Assembly (NCBI GenBank): GCA_028710885.1
Contig: JAQTTG010000011.1
Location: forward strand, 1 to 40,609
Reading direction: 5' to 3'
Length of the DNA: 40,609 nt
Source of the DNA: Sulfuricurvum sp.
GTDB lineage: Bacteria > Campylobacterota > Campylobacteria > Campylobacterales > Sulfurimonadaceae
The stretch's first letter is position 1, and every line of letters begins with the position of its first letter. Position numbers and translations under genes: made by a program. The notes beneath the pieces were generated by a model that ran no database searches, was not told where the DNA came from, and saw only the letters and a program-made list of their open reading frames with translations. Below are positions 37,956 through 40,609 of the stretch, piece by piece.

Positions 37956-38657
37956 ATGTTGGATAAAGGATGGATGACAAATTTTGTTTCATTAGGGTTA
38001 GTCGGCATATCATACACAGTGGAAGGGAGTGCAGGTTCAGCGCTACGCAGTGCGGGATTGTTCGCCCTCTCCGGTGCGGTAACCAATCAGCTGGCGATTC
38101 ATATGCTCTTTGAAAAAGTCCCTTTTCTGTACGGTTCGGGGATAATCCTCGATCGGTTTGAATCGATCCGAGAAGCACTGAAAGTATTGATTATGGAGCA
38201 GTTTTTTACCCCCGAAAAGATTGAATCGTTTGTCAAAACGCAAGAGCGCTCACTCGATTTGACTCCGATCATCGAAGAGACTGATTTTAACCCCGCGTAT
38301 GAGGCACTGGTAAAAAGTGTCATGGAATCACCGATGGGGGGAATGATCGGGATGTTCGGCGGGGAAGCGATCATCGCCAAACTCAAAGATCCATTCTTGG
38401 AAAAAATCAAACTCTCCACCATCGAAATCGCACAAAGTGAATCGTTTATGAATGCCCTCAATACCCATCTGCATCAGGGAAGCGGAGATTTGAGTGGTAA
38501 TATCGAATCGATTGTGGAGTCACGCCTCGCTGAGCTCACTCCTATGATGATTAAAGAGATGATTCACACGCTGATCAAAGAGCATTTAGGATGGCTCGTT
38601 GTATGGGGCGGAGTGTTTGGAGGATTGATCGGATTGTTCGGGGTGTTTATCATCTAA
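37956..38657 (+). CDS. DUF445 family membrane protein
   Basis: 233 residues. The N-terminal membrane region contains the DUF445 hallmark SGAVTNQLAIHMLFEKVPFL (the G-x-x-T-N-x-[LI]-A-[IV]-x-M-LF motif), followed by a soluble helical body (VLIMEQFFTPEKIESFVKTQ, LAELTPMMIKEMIHTLIKEH) and a C-terminal membrane helix (LVVWGGVFGGLIGLFGVFII). This is a short version of the family, whose function is unknown. It is expressed from its own TATAAT promoter and ends 76 bases before clpB. Confidence 0.8.
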   Translation: MLDKGWMTNFVSLGLVGISYTVEGSAGSALRSAGLFALSGAVTNQLAIHMLFEKVPFLYGSGIILDRFESIREALKVLIMEQFFTPEKIESFVKTQERSLDLTPIIEETDFNPAYEALVKSVMESPMGGMIGMFGGEAIIAKLKDPFLEKIKLSTIEIAQSESFMNALNTHLHQGSGDLSGNIESIVESRLAELTPMMIKEMIHTLIKEHLGWLVVWGGVFGGLIGLFGVFII

Positions 38658-38675
38658 GCAATTTTATTTAAAAGA

Positions 38676-38706
38676 CTTGACAATACTTGACTCAAAGTAT
38701 TATAAT
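38676..38706 (+). promoter_or_regulatory. clpB promoter with HspR (HAIR)-like operator
   Basis: TTGACA (38677-38682) and TATAAT (38701-38706) with an 18-base spacer form a strong promoter, unusual here in having a -35 box. CTTGACA-N7-ACTCAAA (38676-38696) overlaps it and matches the HAIR consensus CTTGAGT-N7-ACTCAAG at 5 of 7 and 6 of 7 positions. HspR represses chaperone genes in Campylobacter and Helicobacter. Confidence 0.6.
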
Positions 38707-38733
38707 TCTTGTAACTCAATTTAGGAGAATTTT

Positions 38734-40609
38734 ATGTCATCAAATATTTTTGAAAAACTAACTCATCAAATGACCGAGATGATCGAATCTTCGATCTCTC
38801 TGGCTCTGCACAATAAAAACAGCGAAGTAGAACCGATCCATTTTCTCTGGGCACTGCTTGCCAACAGCAACTCACCGCTTAATCAAATGCTCAACAAAAT
38901 GAGTATCGATAAAACAGCGATTGAACTCGATGTCAAAAGTGCCGCCTCAAAACTCCCAAGTGCCTCATCCGTGACCAAAGAGAGTATCCGACTTTCACGC
39001 AACTTTGCCCATTCGCTTGAAGTGAGTGCGGGAGAGATGGCAAAAAACGGCGATAGCTTTTTGGCGATTGATACCTATGTGATTGCCAACCTCCAAAACG
39101 ATCCGTTTAAAGGAATTTTGGGCAAATACATCGATTTACGTGAACTCGCAAAGAACTTTGAAGCGTCTCGTGCAGGACAAAAGATCGAGTCCCAAACCGC
39201 CGATGAAAATCTCGAATCGCTCTCGAAATACGGGATCGATTTGACCCGTGAAGCCGCAGAGGGGAAACTCTCTCCGGTGATCGGGCGTGATGAAGAGATC
39301 GGACGGATGATGCAGATCCTGATCCGTAAAACCAAAAACAATCCGATCCTCCTCGGAGAACCTGGGGTCGGTAAAACGGCACTCGTCGAGGGATTGGCAC
39401 AGCGTATCTATAACAAAGAGGTTCCCCTCAGCCTCCAGAACAAAAAGGTGATGGCTCTGGATATGAGTGCCTTGATCGCAGGGGCAAAATATCGCGGTGA
39501 GTTTGAAGATCGCCTCAAAGCGGTCATCGATGAGGTGAAAAAGAGCGGAAACATCATCCTCTTTATCGATGAGATCCACACCATAGTCGGTGCGGGAGCA
39601 TCAGAGGGGTCAATGGATGCGGCGAATATCCTCAAACCCGCATTGGCGCGCGGAGAGTTACACACGATAGGGGCGACGACGCTCAAAGAGTACCGCAAAT
39701 ATTTCGAAAAAGATGCGGCGCTTCAACGCCGTTTTCAGCCGGTGAATGTAGACGAGCCGAGCGTCAACCAATCCTTACAGATTTTACGCGGACTCAAAGA
39801 GCGTCTCGAAGCGCACCATAACGTTACTATTACCGATTCGGCGTTAGTAGCGGCGGCGAAACTCTCTGATCGCTATATCAATGATCGATTTTTACCGGAC
39901 AAAGCGATCGATTTGATCGACGAAGCCGCAGCCGAATTGAAGATGCAGATCGAATCGGAGCCGAATGCCTTGGCGAGTGTGAAGCGTAAATTAAGCAATT
40001 TACAAATTGAGAAAGAGGCTCTTAAAATGGAAGAGTCGGTGGCTAACACTAAGCGCCTTGAAGAGATAGAGCGGGAACTTGCCGATGCGAGGGAAGAACA
40101 CCGCACGCTGGAATCGCAGTTTGCTTATGAAAAAGGGGAGTTTGATAAAGTTTCAAAAATTAAACGTGAAATAGAGTTAATGCGTCGTGAAGCTGAAAAT
40201 GCACAGCAAAATGGTGATTTTACAAAAGTAGCTGAGATTACACATGGGCATATTCCTAAACTTCTAAGAGAAGAACAAGCATTTCAAGATCGCTGGAAAG
40301 TGATGGTCGCAGAGGGGACACTGCTCAAAAACAGTGTTGATGAAGCTTCTATCGCGGGGATTGTGAGCCGTTGGACGAAGATTCCGGTCAACAAAATGCT
40401 CCAAAGTGAAAAAGAGAAAATCCTCCATATCGAAGATGAACTGAATCGCGATGTGGTCGGTCAAGAGAAAGCCACTCATGCGGTAGCACGTGCGATCAAG
40501 CGTAATAAAGCAGGGCTTTCCGATAAGAGCCGTCCGATCGGATCATTTTTATTTCTCGGTCCTACGGGAGTCGGTAAAACACAAACGGCAAAAACATTGG
40601 CAAAATTCC
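38734..40609 (+). CDS. clpB: Disaggregase ClpB (3' end beyond window)
   Basis: The first 625 residues are present. N-domain (about 1-145); first AAA+ module with Walker [21 protein letters not shown], Walker [15 protein letters not shown], sensor region [20 protein letters not shown] and Arg fingers ALQRRFQ; a long ClpB middle domain (about 385-520; [20 protein letters not shown] and on) that separates it from ClpA/ClpC; then the second module with [20 protein letters not shown] and the second Walker [16 protein letters not shown] at the window end. It resolves protein aggregates with DnaK. Ribosome-binding site TAGGAG. The gene is cut by the right edge. Confidence 0.96.
   Translation, partial: MSSNIFEKLTHQMTEMIESSISLALHNKNSEVEPIHFLWALLANSNSPLNQMLNKMSIDKTAIELDVKSAASKLPSASSVTKESIRLSRNFAHSLEVSAGEMAKNGDSFLAIDTYVIANLQNDPFKGILGKYIDLRELAKNFEASRAGQKIESQTADENLESLSKYGIDLTREAAEGKLSPVIGRDEEIGRMMQILIRKTKNNPILLGEPGVGKTALVEGLAQRIYNKEVPLSLQNKKVMALDMSALIAGAKYRGEFEDRLKAVIDEVKKSGNIILFIDEIHTIVGAGASEGSMDAANILKPALARGELHTIGATTLKEYRKYFEKDAALQRRFQPVNVDEPSVNQSLQILRGLKERLEAHHNVTITDSALVAAAKLSDRYINDRFLPDKAIDLIDEAAAELKMQIESEPNALASVKRKLSNLQIEKEALKMEESVANTKRLEEIERELADAREEHRTLESQFAYEKGEFDKVSKIKREIELMRREAENAQQNGDFTKVAEITHGHIPKLLREEQAFQDRWKVMVAEGTLLKNSVDEASIAGIVSRWTKIPVNKMLQSEKEKILHIEDELNRDVVGQEKATHAVARAIKRNKAGLSDKSRPIGSFLFLGPTGVGKTQTAKTLAKF

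Overview
The window looks like chromosomal DNA of a free-living Campylobacterota bacterium, most likely a Sulfuricurvum/Sulfurimonas-type organism. Support: a CheA with a C-terminal receiver domain beside CheV and CheW, GreA with the N-terminus typical of this phylum, ArsRS-like two-component proteins, a possible HspR-type (HAIR) operator before clpB, and AT-rich promoters that are often just a -10 box. The genus is an inference from gene content; no rRNA, tRNA or CRISPR array was seen.

Layout. 1-2880: housekeeping membrane and DNA-maintenance genes (NfeD, SPFH/stomatin, RmuC). 2881-8065: an accessory island, visibly AT-richer than its surroundings at 3940-6610. It has a WYL-type repressor on the minus strand and a plus-strand run: a tiny secreted peptide, a lipoprotein, a GIY-YIG nuclease-like protein, a glycine/alanine-rich membrane protein, a 388-aa unrecognised protein with C-terminal 23-residue repeats, and a membrane/coiled-coil protein. 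Its right edge is gene debris: a dead HepT toxin gene and a second, divergent 3' end of rmuC. A 17-bp direct repeat inside the two rmuC ends brackets the island. 8130-15579: a heavy-metal RND efflux operon (TolC-like, adaptor, CzcA/CusA-like pump, DUF3240) with its own response regulator and histidine kinase. 15576-18693: a CDP-alcohol phosphatidyltransferase (minus) and, divergently, feoAB behind a plausible Fur box.

18901-23638: a second accessory locus. A 992-aa type I secreted RTX protein carries an N-terminal domain with a His...Asn-Ser-Cys pattern, suggesting a permuted papain-like hydrolase. Upstream lie two different membrane or exported proteins, each preceded by a copy of the same 110-bp repeat with an ATTCCC-N8-GGGAAT hairpin, plus a broken copy of part of the RTX N-terminal domain. 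This resembles the toxin-fragment/immunity-cassette architecture of polymorphic toxins and is my main candidate for an undescribed system.

23699-31734: ArsRS-like two-component system, SurE, TcdA, a membrane protein, an EAL-GGDEF protein, GreA, ArgC and a metallophosphoesterase. 31731-35651: cheV-cheA-cheW. 35681-40609: PepP, two unrecognised minus-strand genes, a DUF445 membrane protein, and clpB, cut off by the right end of the window. Several genes (rmuC, the 23699 regulator, the EAL-GGDEF gene, pepP) have a -10 box only 6-7 nt before the ATG and no ribosome-binding site, suggesting leaderless transcripts.
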